Shown here in pieces: positions 36,468-48,444 of a stretch of DNA of 64,000 bases. Position 1 is the first letter of the stretch. The number at the start of each line of letters is the position of its first letter. Location: assembly GCA_963774455.1 (NCBI GenBank), contig CAVZFD010000004.1:62001-126000 (forward strand), read 5' to 3'. Made by a program: the position numbers and the translations under genes. Source of the DNA: DATFVA01 sp963774455 (GTDB taxonomy: Bacteria; Bacteroidota; Ignavibacteria; Ignavibacteriales; Ignavibacteriaceae). Below the pieces are notes generated by a model. The model was not told the origin of the DNA. It made no database searches and was given only the letters and a program-made list of their open reading frames with translations.

Positions 36468-37583
36468 ATGATTTTGAAATCCATCCACCTCAAAAATTTT
36501 AGGATTCATAAAAATACAGAGTTAGAGTTTTCAGACAAGCTGAATTATATAGTGGGCGGAAACGGCGAAGGTAAAACCTCTATAATAGAATCGATTTATT
36601 ATTTGTGTACCACAAAAAGTTTTAATACGAAAGTTGACAGTGAAGCTTTAAGATTTGATGAGAATGAATTTGAAATAGATGGAATGTTCACAGATTTAAC
36701 AAAAAACAGAGTGAGAGTATTATATAACTTCCAAGAAAACAAGAAGAACTATTTTCAGAACAACAAGATTGTATCAAGGTCAGCTGATGTGATAGGCCGG
36801 TTTCCCGTGGTTATTCTAACCCCGGCAGATCATTCAATTACGCAGGGTCCCCCATCTGAAAGAAGAAAATTCGTTGATTCGGTGATTTCACAGGCCAGTG
36901 GAACTTATTTACAGATATTACTGGATTATAATAAAACTCTTCGGCAAAGATCGTCTCTTTTATCAAGAATTAAAGAGACGAGAAACCCCGGACTTTATGC
37001 AGAACTTGACGCGTGGACGGAGAAATTAATGGCCTCCGGCACTGAAATTATTGAACATCGCTTAAATTTTATAAAAGATTTCGACAGCTACATAAAAGAA
37101 TCTTATAAAATTATTATGGGTGTAGACGAAATACCCGGGATATATTACTCGTTTTTAGATGGTATTGAAACAACTGACATAGGGCGAGGGTTCAGAGAAT
37201 TAATCGAGGAAAAAAGAGAAGAAGAGATGAGAAGAGCAGCCAATTTGGCCGGTCCCCATCGCGATGATTTTATTCTCGAAATAAACGGAATTAACCTGAG
37301 AACCTATGGATCACAGGGACAACATAAAACGTATCAGGTAGTATTAAGGTTTGCGGAATTCTTTTACCTGAAGGAGGTTTCCGGTAAGACTCCGCTCTTC
37401 CTTCTCGATGACGTTTTTGGAGAACTTGACACAAGCAGGTCGATAAAAATCAGCGAATATTTAAGAGATGTCGGTCAGGCATTCATAACACTCACCGATT
37501 TTTCAAACCTGACTTTTCTTAATATAAGAGAAGAAGATAATGTTTTCAGAATAAGTAACGGTGTTATTTCCAATGCCCGATAA
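36468..37583 (+). CDS. recF: DNA replication and repair protein RecF
   Basis: A 371-residue SMC-like ATPase. Walker A is GGNGEGKT (30-37), the ABC-type signature region includes GPHRDDFILEINGINLRTYGSQGQHKT, and Walker B with the D-loop is FLLDDVFGELDTSRS. RecF loads RecA at gaps with RecO/RecR. It begins one base after dnaN and overlaps the start of the DUF721 gene, so these are one transcription unit. Confidence 0.97.
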   Translation: MILKSIHLKNFRIHKNTELEFSDKLNYIVGGNGEGKTSIIESIYYLCTTKSFNTKVDSEALRFDENEFEIDGMFTDLTKNRVRVLYNFQENKKNYFQNNKIVSRSADVIGRFPVVILTPADHSITQGPPSERRKFVDSVISQASGTYLQILLDYNKTLRQRSSLLSRIKETRNPGLYAELDAWTEKLMASGTEIIEHRLNFIKDFDSYIKESYKIIMGVDEIPGIYYSFLDGIETTDIGRGFRELIEEKREEEMRRAANLAGPHRDDFILEINGINLRTYGSQGQHKTYQVVLRFAEFFYLKEVSGKTPLFLLDDVFGELDTSRSIKISEYLRDVGQAFITLTDFSNLTFLNIREEDNVFRISNGVISNAR

Positions 37584-37857
37584 ATTCAAAAGCTTTGCGG
37601 AAATATTTGAAGGGAATCCGGGACTCGAGCCTGTGAGAAGAACTGTCAAACAATCGGATGTCGTCCTTGAGTTCTATAAAATTTTTCCAGAAATGAAAAA
37701 AGTTATAAAGCCGCTAAAGGTAGAGAAAAAGATTTTATTTATAAGTGTGGATAACTCCATTCTCCGGAGTGAGATAAAGTTCGGGGAAAGCCTGCTGGTC
37801 AGCAAGGTAAACAAATATTTTAAAGAAGAAAGAATAAAAGGGATCAGATTTCAGTGA
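37573..37857 (+). CDS. DUF721 (DciA-like) protein
   Basis: A 94-residue protein of the DUF721 family; members resembling DciA help load the replicative helicase. It has VVLEFYKIFPEMKKVIKPLKVEKKILFISVDNSILRSEIKFG, the typical DUF721 core. I chose ATG at 37573, overlapping the end of recF by 11 bases; an earlier in-frame GTG is at 37561. Its position between recF and gyrB is the usual one for this family in Bacteroidota. Confidence 0.85.
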   Translation: MPDKFKSFAEIFEGNPGLEPVRRTVKQSDVVLEFYKIFPEMKKVIKPLKVEKKILFISVDNSILRSEIKFGESLLVSKVNKYFKEERIKGIRFQ

Positions 37858-37870
37858 AATCCCCTAATGA

Positions 37871-39865
<1,995 letters not shown>

Positions 39866-39899
39866 TTAAAATTATAAGTTAAAATAAAGAAGATTAACT

Positions 39900-42353
39900 A
39901 TGGCAACGATTTTTGAAAAAATAGTTCCTGTTTCACTCGAAGAAGAGATGAAATCCTCATATATCGATTACTCTATGTCCGTAATCGTAGCCAGAGCACT
40001 TCCTGACGTGAGGGATGGTTTGAAGCCTGTTCACCGCAGAGTTCTTTTCGGAATGCATGAGTTGGGACTGGCAAACAACAAACCTTATAAAAAATCAGCA
40101 AGAATTGTGGGTGAAGTTCTTGGTAAATATCATCCCCACGGTGATACAGCGGTATATGACTCGATGGTAAGAATGGTTCAGGAATTTTCACTGAGATATC
40201 CCCTGGTGCAGGGACAGGGAAATTTCGGCTCGGTTGACGGAGATTCGCCCGCCGCGATGCGTTATACAGAAGCGAGACTGCACCGGATTGCGGATGAAAT
40301 GCTCCGCGACCTTGATAAGAATACCGTGGATTTTGCTCCCAACTTTGATGACTCTCTGCAGGAACCAATCGTTCTGCCTTCTTATCTTCCGAACCTGCTT
40401 GTGAATGGTGCAAGTGGTATAGCTGTCGGTATGGCTACCAATATTCCCCCGCATAATCTCAATGAAATAATAGATGGTATCATTGCCTATATCAAGAATC
40501 CTGCGATCACTGATGAGAAGATGATGAAGATTGTAACGGCTCCCGACTTCCCAACCGGGGGAATCATCTTTGGCTATGAAGGTGTTAAGGAAGCTTATCT
40601 CACAGGCCGCGGGAGAGTGGTTATACGGGCTAAAGCTAATATAGAAACGCTTAAGAATAACAAAGAGAATATTATAATCACAGAGCTTCCCTACCAGGTT
40701 AACAAAGCAAACCTTATTGAAAAAATGGCCGATCTTGTAAGGGCCGGTAAGCTTTCCGATATTTCAAATATTAGAGATGAATCCGACAGGGATGGAATGC
40801 GTGTTGTGGTTGAGCTGAAGAGAGATGCTCAGCCGTCAGTCGTTCTTAACCAGCTGTTCAAGCATACCCAGATGCAGACTACTTTCGGGGTGATTCTGCT
40901 TGCCCTTGTTAATGGGGTGCCTAAGGTGCTAACCTTAAAAGAGATGATGAAACACTTCATCAATCACCGGATGGATGTCCTTATTCGCAGAACAAAGTAT
41001 GATCTCGATGCAGCGGAACGCAGAGCTCATATTCTTGAAGGATATATTATAGCTCTGGATAATATTGATGCGGTAATTGAGACTATTAAGAAATCAAGGG
41101 ATGTAGAAACGGCTAAAAATAACCTGATGCGAAGGTTTAAGCTTAGTGAGATACAGTCTAAAGCTATTCTTGATATGAGGCTGCAGCGATTAACAGGACT
41201 CGAACGGAAAAAAATAGAAGATGAATATAAAGAGACAATTAAGCTGATTGAGAGACTTAAAGGTATACTGGACAGTGAAGAAAAAAGATATTCTATTATC
41301 AGAGATGAACTTCTCCAGATAAAGGAGAAATATGGTGATGCCCGCAGAACGGAAATTGTTTATGATTATGAAGAGTTTTCACTTGAGGATATCATTGCTG
41401 AAGAAGATGTTGTTGTTACAATGAGTCATAAAGGTTTTATTAAAAGATTCCCGGTAAGCGGTTATAGAAAACAGGGCCGCGGCGGTAAGGGCGTTACCGG
41501 TGCCGGTACAAAGGACGATGATTTCATTGAGCATATGTTTATTGCTTCCACTCACCATTATATTTTATTCTTTACAGATGGAGGTAAATGCTACTGGCTG
41601 AAGGTTTTTGAAATCCCGGAGGGCGGGCGCGCATCCAGGGGACGATCTATTCTTAACCTCATTGAAAAGGACAGAGAAGAAAATATCACTGCGTTTGTTA
41701 CTGTAAAAGAGTTTGACGATAGCCATTCCCTGGTAATGGCAACCCAGCAGGGCACAATTAAGAAAACAGTTCTATCTTCTTACGGTAATGTGAGAAAGGG
41801 CGGTATTAACGCTATCAATATTATCAAGAATGACAAACTTATTTCTGTTAAGATGACAGACGGGAATAACGATATCGTGCTCGGGACAAGAAACGGGTTT
41901 GCAATCCGTTTTGCCGAAAAAGATGTCAGGGATATGGGCCGCGTAGCTACGGGTGTCCGCGGAGTAAAACTTTCTAAAGGAGATCTTGTTGTCGGACTTC
42001 TTGTCATCAAACGTAATGATAATATCCTTGTCGTAACCGAAAAGGGTTATGGAAAGCGGTCGGATATAAATGATTATAGAATTACTCACCGGGGAGGCAA
42101 GGGAGTTATAACTGTTAAGACCAGCGAGAAGGTCGGCAAAATGATAGCGATGATGGAGGTTGTTGACGGCGATGAGCTTGTTATTATTTCCTCACACGGA
42201 ATGGTTATTCGCCAGAGTGTGAAAGATATCCGTGTGATGGGCAGAAATACCCAGGGAGTAAGAGTCATCAGGCTTAAGGAGGGTGATTCAATTGCTGATA
42301 TCGCTAAGGTTATTCCTGAGGATGAAGCGGAAGTTCCGATAGTTCTGGAGTAG
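39900..42353 (+). CDS. gyrA: DNA gyrase subunit A
   Basis: An 817-residue GyrA. The catalytic Tyr122 is in [11 protein letters not shown]; the quinolone-resistance region reads [10 protein letters not shown], with Thr at position 83 (Ser in E. coli) and Asp87. The C-terminal DNA-wrapping domain has the GyrA-box QGRGGKG (around 520), confirming gyrase rather than topoisomerase IV. It is the last gene of the rightward replication operon. A possible bidirectional terminator lies downstream at 42588. Confidence 0.98.
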   Translation: MATIFEKIVPVSLEEEMKSSYIDYSMSVIVARALPDVRDGLKPVHRRVLFGMHELGLANNKPYKKSARIVGEVLGKYHPHGDTAVYDSMVRMVQEFSLRYPLVQGQGNFGSVDGDSPAAMRYTEARLHRIADEMLRDLDKNTVDFAPNFDDSLQEPIVLPSYLPNLLVNGASGIAVGMATNIPPHNLNEIIDGIIAYIKNPAITDEKMMKIVTAPDFPTGGIIFGYEGVKEAYLTGRGRVVIRAKANIETLKNNKENIIITELPYQVNKANLIEKMADLVRAGKLSDISNIRDESDRDGMRVVVELKRDAQPSVVLNQLFKHTQMQTTFGVILLALVNGVPKVLTLKEMMKHFINHRMDVLIRRTKYDLDAAERRAHILEGYIIALDNIDAVIETIKKSRDVETAKNNLMRRFKLSEIQSKAILDMRLQRLTGLERKKIEDEYKETIKLIERLKGILDSEEKRYSIIRDELLQIKEKYGDARRTEIVYDYEEFSLEDIIAEEDVVVTMSHKGFIKRFPVSGYRKQGRGGKGVTGAGTKDDDFIEHMFIASTHHYILFFTDGGKCYWLKVFEIPEGGRASRGRSILNLIEKDREENITAFVTVKEFDDSHSLVMATQQGTIKKTVLSSYGNVRKGGINAINIIKNDKLISVKMTDGNNDIVLGTRNGFAIRFAEKDVRDMGRVATGVRGVKLSKGDLVVGLLVIKRNDNILVVTEKGYGKRSDINDYRITHRGGKGVITVKTSEKVGKMIAMMEVVDGDELVIISSHGMVIRQSVKDIRVMGRNTQGVRVIRLKEGDSIADIAKVIPEDEAEVPIVLE

Positions 42354-42587
42354 GTTTACCCTTCAGACCTGATTGAGATATCCGGTAGTTTTATCTAATA
42401 GAGACAACCTGAACTCTCTTGTAGAAAATATGCGGCTAAAATTAGAGTGCGACATTTTGTCAGGGTTTCTAATCGTTTAATTTAAACGAATTTTGCTTGT
42501 TTTGGATTATCCACTATGTGAGTAACTAGCTTAAAAGCCCATGGTCCCCTCCTGTAAGACAAGCTGATAACCAGTAAAAGAATTTAC

Positions 42588-42620
42588 AAAAAAGTATGAC
42601 AATTTTGTCTTACTTTTTTT
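42588..42620. terminator. Bidirectional terminator between gyrA and hemL
   Basis: An inverted repeat AAAAAAGTATGACAA / TTGTCTTACTTTTTT (42588-42619) with one mismatch and a 2-base loop, rich in A and T at its feet so that either transcript ends in a T run. It lies between the convergent gyrA and hemL. The remaining 42354-42587 interval shows no gene; an 8-bp-arm palindrome occurs at 42473-42489. Confidence 0.65.
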
Positions 42621-42635
42621 GCTGTTAGTGCCTGC

Positions 42636-43925
42636 TTAATAAATGGATTTTAAAGTATCGTAATTTGCTTTGATTGTCTTTTCCAGATCATCGGCTGAAT
42701 GTGCCGTCGATATGAAAGCAGCTTCAAACTGAGCCGGGGCCAGGTATATACCTCTTTCGAGCATCCCATGGAAATACTTTCCATAAAGTTCGGTATTGGA
42801 AGTAATCGCCGAATTAAAATCAACTACGGGTTTCTCCGTAAAGAACAAACATGACATCGAACCCACACGGTTAAATGCCAGATTTTTTCCTATTTTCTTG
42901 AGGTTTTCTCTGAATCCATCCTCGAGTATTTTCCCCTTTTTATCAAGTTCAGCATATAAGTAAGGATTTTCTTTGATGTGCTTTAATGCGGCATACCCCG
43001 CAGCCATGGCAAGGGGATTTCCGCTTAAGGTTCCGGCCTGGTAAACAGGTCCGGCCGGAGAGATCATTTGCATAATTTCTTTTTTTCCCCCGAACCCGCC
43101 AACGGGTAACCCTCCGCCTATAATCTTACCGAAAGTTGTGAGATCGGGTTTGATACCCAGAATTTCCTGTGCTCCCCCTCTTGCAACACGGAATCCTGTC
43201 ATGACTTCATCAAATATCAGTACAATATTTTCCTCATCGCATATTTTTCTTAAAGCAGAAATAAACTCATCTGAAGCCTTCACTACCCCCATATTTCCTG
43301 CGATAGGCTCAATGATTATAGCGGCAATTTCATTTTTATTAGAGCTTATTAATTTTTTAACTGATTCAATGTCGTTATAATCGGCTACCAGGGTATCTGC
43401 AGCATTTCCTTTAGTTACCCCGGGACTGGTAGGAACCCCAAGGGTTAATGCCCCCGAACCTGCTTTAATCAAAAAATAATCTGCATGACCATGATAGCAT
43501 CCTTCAAACTTTATGAATTTTTCTTTTCCGCTATAGCCCCTTGCCGTTCTTATAGCACTCATAGTTGCTTCCGTTCCGCTGTTGACCATCCTAACCATTT
43601 CTACAGAAGGAACAAGTTCGGTTATTAATTTTGCCATTTCTACTTCGAGCGATGTTGGGGCTCCATAGCTGGTTCCGTTTTTGAGGGCTTCCTGCAAAGC
43701 ATCCATTATGAAAGGCGGGTTATGCCCGAAAAGGTGTGGTCCCCAGCTGCCGATGTAATCAATAAAATCATTCCCGTCAACATCAAATAATCTTGATCCC
43801 GATCCTTTCGCGATAAACAAAGGGTCTCCTCCAACCGACTTGAATGCTCTGACGGGTGAATTAACTCCTCCGGGAATAACTTTCTTTGCTTCATCAAAAA
43901 GTTGATGGCTCTTGCTTGTATTCAT
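42636..43925 (-). CDS. hemL: Glutamate-1-semialdehyde 2,1-aminomutase
   Basis: A 429-residue PLP enzyme making 5-aminolevulinate in the C5 route to tetrapyrroles. The PLP lysine is Lys267 in FGKIIGGGLPVGGFGG, with EGCYHGHAD (residues 141-149) and MVNSGTEATMSAIR supporting the assignment. Length and the opening KSHQLFDEAKKVIPGGVNSPVRAF are canonical. Together with hemH, this shows the haem pathway is present. Single gene. Confidence 0.96.
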   Translation of the reverse strand: MNTSKSHQLFDEAKKVIPGGVNSPVRAFKSVGGDPLFIAKGSGSRLFDVDGNDFIDYIGSWGPHLFGHNPPFIMDALQEALKNGTSYGAPTSLEVEMAKLITELVPSVEMVRMVNSGTEATMSAIRTARGYSGKEKFIKFEGCYHGHADYFLIKAGSGALTLGVPTSPGVTKGNAADTLVADYNDIESVKKLISSNKNEIAAIIIEPIAGNMGVVKASDEFISALRKICDEENIVLIFDEVMTGFRVARGGAQEILGIKPDLTTFGKIIGGGLPVGGFGGKKEIMQMISPAGPVYQAGTLSGNPLAMAAGYAALKHIKENPYLYAELDKKGKILEDGFRENLKKIGKNLAFNRVGSMSCLFFTEKPVVDFNSAITSNTELYGKYFHGMLERGIYLAPAQFEAAFISTAHSADDLEKTIKANYDTLKSIY

Positions 43926-44075
43926 AAAGTCCTTAAAACAATTTTAACAAGGAAATAATTGAAAAGTAAAGATAATCCATAACACAAAAACATTCTACAT
44001 AATTACGGAAGGATCGGCTCATTTCGGCCGTAAAATACCTGATCTAATAATTACACTATTGCCGTGGAGTTGTTT

Positions 44076-44972
44076 TTATGAATTTCCATTTATCAACTCT
44101 TTATATTTATCATATAAAATCAAATCACCCGGTATAGCGCCATTTATTTTAACAATTTCCCCTGCAAAATTCGAAGCAATTTCGTTTGTCTTTTCGATAT
44201 TCCAACCCCTTAGATAACCAATACAGAACACAGCCGCATATGCATCACCCGCCCCGACGGTATCAATTACATTATCTATTTTTAACGTGTAAACACTATT
44301 TCTGTTTCCTTCATAAATAACAGCACCCTGGTCTCCATGAGTCACGCACAATTGTTCAATCGAGTATTCATTTAATAATCTTTTTGGGGTTTCATAGGTA
44401 TCAAAGTTTTTGTCCAGCAGTAATAAATTGACCAGGTGGAGTTCTTCAATATTCAGTTTAAGAATATCACAGGCCCTGATACAGTCTTTTATCAGATCCT
44501 TTGTGTAATAGTTTTGCCGGATATTTAAATCACAAAAGTATTTTAAATCCTTGTTTAAAAAATGATGTATTGTTTCCCTCGTTTTTGTATTTCTCTGAGC
44601 GAGAGTTCCGAAATAAAGGCAGTCTGTATTTTCATTAATAAGTTTTTTTACTGCATCATTTAGTTCAATGAAATCATATGCCGTTCCGTTTTTTATTTGC
44701 CAGGCGGGAACTTTATTTACATCAAGTATTGCAATTGATTCACCTGTTGGATGTACAGGATCTCTCTGTATGAACTCTGCCGGCAGGTTATTTTTTGAGA
44801 AAAAATCGAGTATGTTTTTACCGCGGTCATCATTTCCAATCCGGCTTACAAAATTACCATTTCCTGTAAGCTTGATAACATGATAAATAAAATTAAATGA
44901 TGCTCCACCCAGCGTCATTGATTCGGGATAAACATCAAATAAAATCTCTCCTATTGAAGTTACTTTAATCAT
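44076..44972 (-). CDS. PfkB-family carbohydrate kinase (fructokinase-like)
   Basis: A 298-residue ribokinase-type sugar kinase. It opens SIGEILFDVYPESMTLGGASFNF, the family's first substrate block, and the phosphate-transfer motif GAGDAYAAVF has its catalytic Asp at 243. Fructokinases look like this; the exact sugar cannot be told. Single gene, with a 104-base gap from hemL's start region and a 250-base gap before the acyltransferase. Confidence 0.88.
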   Translation of the reverse strand: MIKVTSIGEILFDVYPESMTLGGASFNFIYHVIKLTGNGNFVSRIGNDDRGKNILDFFSKNNLPAEFIQRDPVHPTGESIAILDVNKVPAWQIKNGTAYDFIELNDAVKKLINENTDCLYFGTLAQRNTKTRETIHHFLNKDLKYFCDLNIRQNYYTKDLIKDCIRACDILKLNIEELHLVNLLLLDKNFDTYETPKRLLNEYSIEQLCVTHGDQGAVIYEGNRNSVYTLKIDNVIDTVGAGDAYAAVFCIGYLRGWNIEKTNEIASNFAGEIVKINGAIPGDLILYDKYKELINGNS

Positions 44973-45129
44973 CCAGGTTGTTCTACTATCTGTTAATACA
45001 TATTATATTACAATAAATTTTTCGAATATCAAGTTAGTCTCAACACTTAACAGCGTCATAAGTCGTGATTAGTAAATGGATTAAACCAGGGCTGGGTCAG
45101 GATTATATACCGTATGTGATGGTTTTAAA

Positions 45130-45182
45130 GCGCATTTAGTGCGCATTTAGTGCGCATTTAGTGCGGAATTAGTGCGCGATTT
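45130..45182. repeat. 11-bp tandem repeat
   Basis: GCGCATTTAGT is repeated three times exactly (45130-45162), then GCGGAATTAGT (45163-45173) and a partial GCGCGATTT (45174-45182). About 4.8 copies of an 11-base unit, in the 254-base interval between the PfkB and acyltransferase genes; no gene is seen in that interval. It is about 1.3 kb from the large tandem array. Confidence 0.85.
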
Positions 45183-45226
45183 GGACACTAGTAGGCACCT
45201 TTTACCCAATAATTAATTCAGCGTTC

Positions 45227-46360
45227 TTATCTTAACAGGAATATTATAATAAAAATAAATATGAATATTGAAACGACGGGTTTGATATAAACAGGATATT
45301 TCTTCTTAAACGCCCCCCAAAGATTGCCCGCGATTAACATTAGAATAAGTAGGACTATTGTCGCTCCCAGGCTTTCAGCAACTGATAAACTGCCCATCAT
45401 CATATCAACAAGGCTTTTTCCATTCCATATTTTTGAAAATATAACCTCAAGGTGAAGCCAGTAAATTAAAAGAGATTCTCTGCTGACATTTAACACAAAA
45501 GACTCTTTCGTCATTCGTTTGTAAGCATAATACCAGAAGATGGATGAGAAAAGCAGCACATATCCTAATCGCTGATATAAAAAAACGGGATTGGGGCGAA
45601 AGGTAAATATCGAAGATCCAAACAGATCAGGAAAGATAAAATGCCCGGGAAAAATGAGGAGCAGACTCCAGACAACAAATTTGATTATAAACCATTTTTC
45701 ATTGCCTTGCTCTCTCGATCTGATATAATATTTGGAGTATAAGGCTCCCGCCATCAGAAAAAATAACCATGGAAATAACGGGAAGTAAGAGCCGTAACCG
45801 GGATTCAAATAAGCAGCAAAAAATATTGGAATATATTTGCCGAAATCTATCTTCCATATTACCGGAGAAATAAAACTAACCAGAATTACCAGCCCGGTCA
45901 AAAGGGCATAAAACAGTTTTTCATTTTTGATCATAATCCTTAATAAAAGTAACAGCAGCAATCCGGAAGCAATACATTGAAGGATATCGACATTGGATAA
46001 TGTTGTGATAGAATCATATGAAGAATCATTAATTATCTTTGAAAATGAAAAAAGAGGAAGATGAAGTGAGTAACCGGCTAAATAGATCAAACCGATTCTG
46101 CTCATTTTATTCCAGAAGTATCTGCCAAACTTTCTTAACTCCTCTATTCTTCTTTCCGTCGAAATAATAAAGGCAAAGCCGCTTACAAATAAAAACGCAG
46201 GAGCAACTAATCCGTTAATAAAGTTTAAAAGATGAAACCACCCGGTCTCTTTTAAGGATGGCTGAAGAAATTCATTAAAAACATGGACTTCAATCATAAT
46301 TATTAAAGCCCAGCCTCTTAGCAGGTCTATAAACATGAAGCGTTTATGTTCTTTTTCCAT
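45227..46360 (-). CDS. Heparan-alpha-glucosaminide N-acetyltransferase-like membrane protein (DUF1624)
   Basis: A 377-residue inner-membrane protein with about 11 hydrophobic helices. The start RFMFIDLLRGWALIIMIEVHVFNEFL and LNFINGLVAPAFLFVSGFAF match the DUF1624/HGSNAT family of acyltransferases that move acetyl groups across the membrane onto sugars. Start: ATG at 46360 is preferred to TTG five codons upstream. Substrate unknown; a cell-wall or exopolysaccharide sugar is plausible. The tandem array begins about 120 bases upstream of its start. Confidence 0.8.
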   Translation of the reverse strand: MEKEHKRFMFIDLLRGWALIIMIEVHVFNEFLQPSLKETGWFHLLNFINGLVAPAFLFVSGFAFIISTERRIEELRKFGRYFWNKMSRIGLIYLAGYSLHLPLFSFSKIINDSSYDSITTLSNVDILQCIASGLLLLLLLRIMIKNEKLFYALLTGLVILVSFISPVIWKIDFGKYIPIFFAAYLNPGYGSYFPLFPWLFFLMAGALYSKYYIRSREQGNEKWFIIKFVVWSLLLIFPGHFIFPDLFGSSIFTFRPNPVFLYQRLGYVLLFSSIFWYYAYKRMTKESFVLNVSRESLLIYWLHLEVIFSKIWNGKSLVDMMMGSLSVAESLGATIVLLILMLIAGNLWGAFKKKYPVYIKPVVSIFIFIFIIIFLLR

Positions 46361-46488
46361 CGCTGACCATAACAAAAAATCAAAGTTGGTAATAAATTAT
46401 CGAATAAGGAATAGAGATAAAAGTTAGTTGTGGTTTAAGAGGAAGTAACCGAGGAGCTGAACGGTCTGTGACGTGACGAGTGTGGTGG

Positions 46489-47460
46489 GGAAATGAGGTG
46501 AAAGGCTGGGTGAGCGATATGAAAGTCTGGAGGGGTGATAGAGCTGAGTGGGTGAGGACGGATGGATGCCGGTGTGTAAACGGGGGAAGATGAATGTTGA
46601 GGTTGGAAGAATGAGATGAAAGGCTGGCTGAGCGATATGAAAGGCTGGAGGGGTGATAGAGCTGAGTGGGTGAGGACGGATGGATTGCCGGTGTGTAAGC
46701 GGCGGAAGAGGAATGTTGAGGCTGGAAGAATGAGGTGAAAGGCTGGGTGAGCGATATGAAAGTCTGGAGGGGTGATAGAGCTGAGTGGGTGAGGACGGAT
46801 GGATTGCCGGTGTGTAAGCGGCGGAAGAGGAATGTTGAGGCTGAAAGAATGAGGTGAAAGGCTGGCTGAGCGATATGAAAGGCTGGAGGGGTGATAGAGC
46901 TGAGTGGGGGAGGACGGATGGATTGCCGGTGTGTAAGCGGCGGAAGAGGAATGTTGAGGTTGGAAGAATGAGGTGAAAGGCTGGGTGAGCGATATGAAAG
47001 GCTGGAGGGGTGATAGAGCTGAGTGGGGGAGGACGGATGGATGCCGGTGTGTAAACGGCGGAAGAGGAATGTTGAGGCTGGAAGAATGAGATGAAAGGCT
47101 GGGTGAGCGATATGAAAGGCTGGAGGGGTGATAGAGCTGAGTGGGGGAGGACGGATGGATTGCCGGTGTGTAAGCGGAGGAGAAGAATGTTGAGGCTGGA
47201 AGAATGAGGTGAAAGGCTGGGTGAGCGATATGCAAGGCTGGAGGGATAATAGAAGCTGAGTGGGTGAGGACCGATGGATTGCCGGTGTGTAAGCGGCGGA
47301 AGAGGAATGTTGAGGCTGGAAGAATGAGATGAAAGGCTGGCTTAGCGATATGCAAAGCTGGAGGGGTGATAGAGCTGAGTGGGTGAGGACGGATGGATGC
47401 CGGTGTGTAAACGGGGGAAGATGAATGTTGAGGTTGGAAGAATGAGGTGAAAGGCTGGGC
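46489..47460. repeat. Tandem array of eight 118-120 bp repeats, G- and purine-rich on + strand
   Basis: The marker GAGCGATATGAAA or its variant recurs at 46512, 46630, 46749, 46868, 46987, 47105, 47223 and 47343, giving periods of 118, 119, 119, 119, 118, 118 and 120 bases. Units share AATGAGGTGAAAGGCTGG and GGTGATAGAGCTGAGTGGG, and TGAAAGGCTGG occurs twice per unit. Copies vary by a few bases, and copy 1 and copy 8 share a distinct form (GTGTGTAAACGGGGGAAG), pointing to unequal exchange. Stop-free frames on the minus strand are by-products: they occur in two frames at once, and the period is not a multiple of three. No rRNA or CRISPR architecture. Confidence 0.9.
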
Positions 47461-47640
47461 AAGTGATGGGGCTAGATGGGTGATGGGAGTGGACGAGGGA
47501 GGACGTGCTGGAAGAATGAGCTGGATACGGGACCGGGGAATGGGTCGTGGAGCTGGATGGGCGGCAGCAGATGAGTGTTGCGGGAAATTGGAAGGGTGGT
47601 GCAGACTGGAGGGATAGTGGAGGATAGGGATTTCACGGAC
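47461..47640. other. Degenerate G-rich tail of the tandem array
   Basis: Continues the same purine-rich character (GCTGGA, GGATGG and GTGATGG words) without the regular unit. It may be a decayed end of the array. No coding frame or motif is supported. Confidence 0.55.
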
Positions 47641-47710
47641 GATGGAGGCTGGACAGGCAGAGGTTAATGACGATAATCTACCGGCCTCATCATTATCAAC
47701 ACATACCGCT

Positions 47711-48055
47711 CTATTCGTTAAAGATGTCTTCTTGCCCTATGTTTGGCACCTTAGGTACCCAGTCATCTCCATTACAGGGCAGGTATGATTTTGTGGGATG
47801 TTTGTCATATTTCATACACAGTACCGCTGTCCGGTCGAAATGTCTGCAGGAGGAACAAAGGGTTGAGTTTATGATCTCTTTATTTTTTTCTTCAAACAGC
47901 CGGTAGTGAATGATCGCAGGATGAATCACAACACCATAAATCGATATAAGGAGTATAGTCCACCAGAACTGGAATTCGATATATCCCTGCGCAATCCATA
48001 AAACCGGAATAAGTATCGAAATTCTTAAAATGGTCCAGAAAACTATCTCACCCAC
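47711..48055 (-). CDS. Small membrane protein with Cys-rich cytoplasmic or periplasmic tail
   Basis: A 114-residue protein with two hydrophobic helices in the N-terminal half (WTILRISILIPVLWIA and FWWTILLISIYGVVI) and a tail containing CSSCRHFDRTAVLC and LPCNGDDW, i.e. four cysteines spaced as in a small metal-binding knuckle. GTG at 48055 follows AAGGA. I do not recognise the family. It lies between the tandem array and the tRNA-Lys gene and may have its own promoter. Confidence 0.55.
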   Translation of the reverse strand: MGEIVFWTILRISILIPVLWIAQGYIEFQFWWTILLISIYGVVIHPAIIHYRLFEEKNKEIINSTLCSSCRHFDRTAVLCMKYDKHPTKSYLPCNGDDWVPKVPNIGQEDIFNE

Positions 48056-48235
48056 GAAAGATCCTTAATAATAAAACTATAAATAACGTATTTGCAGAAA
48101 TACTATTATGATTTGCTTAATAATAAAAGAATTACATCAGGATTACAATATATGAAGACAATCCCTCCCCCTCTGCTTGCTGTTATTTAATTAATGTATT
48201 AATATTAAATATTGTAGTTTTTGATTATTTTTGTA

Positions 48236-48264
48236 ATAAAAATGCCCTGTAGACTTACAGGGCA
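48236..48264 (-). terminator. Terminator after tRNA-Lys
   Basis: TGCCCTGTA-GACT-TACAGGGCA (48243-48264) is a perfect 9-bp stem with a 4-base loop. On the minus strand it is followed by a T-rich run, 22 bases beyond the tRNA 3' end. Confidence 0.85.
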
Positions 48265-48286
48265 AAGATGATTTTGAAATAATGAG

Positions 48287-48358
48287 TGAGCGCGGGTGGG
48301 CTCGAACCACCGACCCTCTGCTTAAAAGGCAGATGCTCTACCCCTGAGCTACGCGCCC
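48287..48358 (-). tRNA. tRNA-Lys, anticodon TTT
   Basis: On the minus strand, 72 bases fold as a tRNA: acceptor GGGCGCG/CGCGCTC with one G-U pair, D arm GCTCAGGGGTAGAGC, anticodon stem TCTGC/GCAGA around loop CTTTTAA (anticodon TTT, Lys), and T arm GGTGG/CCACC with TTCGAGC. Discriminator is A; CCA is not encoded. Confidence 0.95.
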
Positions 48359-48444
48359 ATCTAAAAAACGAGAGCTACAAATATAAAAAATTGAGATTTT
48401 TATTCCAAATTGGCAATTTCTCTTCAATATAAAATAGGGTACTA

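Noticed and set aside
42473..42489. TCGTTTAA-T-TTAAACGA palindrome between gyrA and hemL
   Set aside because: Perfect but A+T-rich and isolated; no binding protein or gene start nearby to suggest an operator.
46489..47460. CRISPR array
   Set aside because: Repeats are 118-120 bp, contiguous and not separated by spacers; there are no cas genes.
46380..47462. Overlapping minus-strand frames of about 306 and 360 codons across the tandem array
   Set aside because: Two frames are open at once, the repeat period is not a multiple of three, the translations are low-complexity Pro/Ser/His strings, and no ribosome-binding sites are seen. They follow from the repeat's base composition.
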